A stretch of 5,031 nucleotides of DNA from Actinomycetota bacterium (GTDB lineage Bacteria; Actinomycetota; Acidimicrobiia; Spongiisociales; UBA5794): NCBI GenBank assembly GCA_003648875.1, contig QMQC01000162.1:1-5031 (forward strand), written 5' to 3'. Each line of letters opens with the position of its first letter. The stretch's first letter is position 1. The notes beneath the pieces were generated by a model that searched no databases, was not told the DNA's origin, and saw nothing but the letters and a program-made list of their open reading frames with translations. The position numbers and the translations under genes are program-made. Shown piece by piece: positions 4,869 through 5,031 of the stretch.

Positions 4869-5031
4869 TCAGCTCTCTCCGCGCCTGGCCTTCTCGAACA
4901 GCAGAAGGAAGCTCAGGGCAGGGTCCTTCGACTGGACCGTCTTAATCTGGTCCCAATGTTGCCTGACCTGGTCCGTCATCCATTCTGCGATGTGACCTAT
5001 GTCCATCCAACGATATGCGTACCGACGATCA
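4869..5031 (-). CDS. C-terminal fragment of an unrecognised protein
   Basis: An open frame enters from the window edge (first full codon 5030-5028) and ends with TGA at 4871-4869, giving the last 53 residues of a longer protein. The end reads KTVQSKDPALSFLLLFEKAR before the terminal RGES. It is rich in charged and aromatic residues and has no membrane segment or motif that I recognise. It was missed as a complete open frame because its start lies outside the window. The five-base gap to trmL, and the trmL ribosome site lying inside its last codons, support it as a real upstream operon member. I assign no function. Confidence 0.6.
   Translation of the reverse strand, partial: DRRYAYRWMDIGHIAEWMTDQVRQHWDQIKTVQSKDPALSFLLLFEKARRGES

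Noticed and set aside
4333..4995. A 220-codon plus-strand frame opposite trmL
   Set aside because: All three SpoU motifs are on the minus strand; the plus-strand translation is not recognisable.

Overview
This 5 kb window is bacterial, GC-rich and densely packed. Every supported gene lies on the minus strand, so transcription runs from high to low coordinates. No gene pins the lineage down. GC-rich codons, a tRNA without an encoded CCA and the gene mix would suit an uncultured actinobacterium or a Chloroflexota-like organism, but this is a weak inference.

In transcription order, the first half is a compact housekeeping-type gene run. It holds the C-terminal end of an unrecognised gene (5031-4869), a TrmL-type tRNA 2'-O-methyltransferase (4863-4393), a YbgC/4HBT-type acyl-CoA thioesterase (4352-3945), a GNAT acetyltransferase (3948-3208) and a Rieske/glutamate-synthase-like flavoprotein (3189-1570). 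Gaps are 5, 40, -4 and 18 nt, so an operon is likely. A tRNA-Ile(CAU) gene follows at 1528-1455. It is the type whose C34 is converted to lysidine.

The second half is the unusual part. Downstream of the tRNA, a 139-bp block made of the tRNA 3' end plus its trailer is present twice, at an exact 147-bp offset. A third, more decayed copy of the tRNA 3' end lies at 61-90. Between the second and third copies sits a SAM-dependent methyltransferase of the arsenite-methyltransferase-like class. Its frame is interrupted by one in-frame TGA at 522-520.

Reading through that TGA restores a complete, family-like C-terminus that ends at 352. The TGA falls where AS3MT/ArsM-type enzymes have a conserved, functionally important cysteine. 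Immediately downstream the mRNA can form a hairpin with the geometry of a bacterial SECIS element. The best reading is a 258-residue selenoprotein with Sec at position 203. It may have been carried into this locus by recombination at the 3' end of tRNA-Ile. No selA/selB/selC/selD gene, integrase or transposase is visible here, so both the selenocysteine machinery and the mobility idea need the wider genome.
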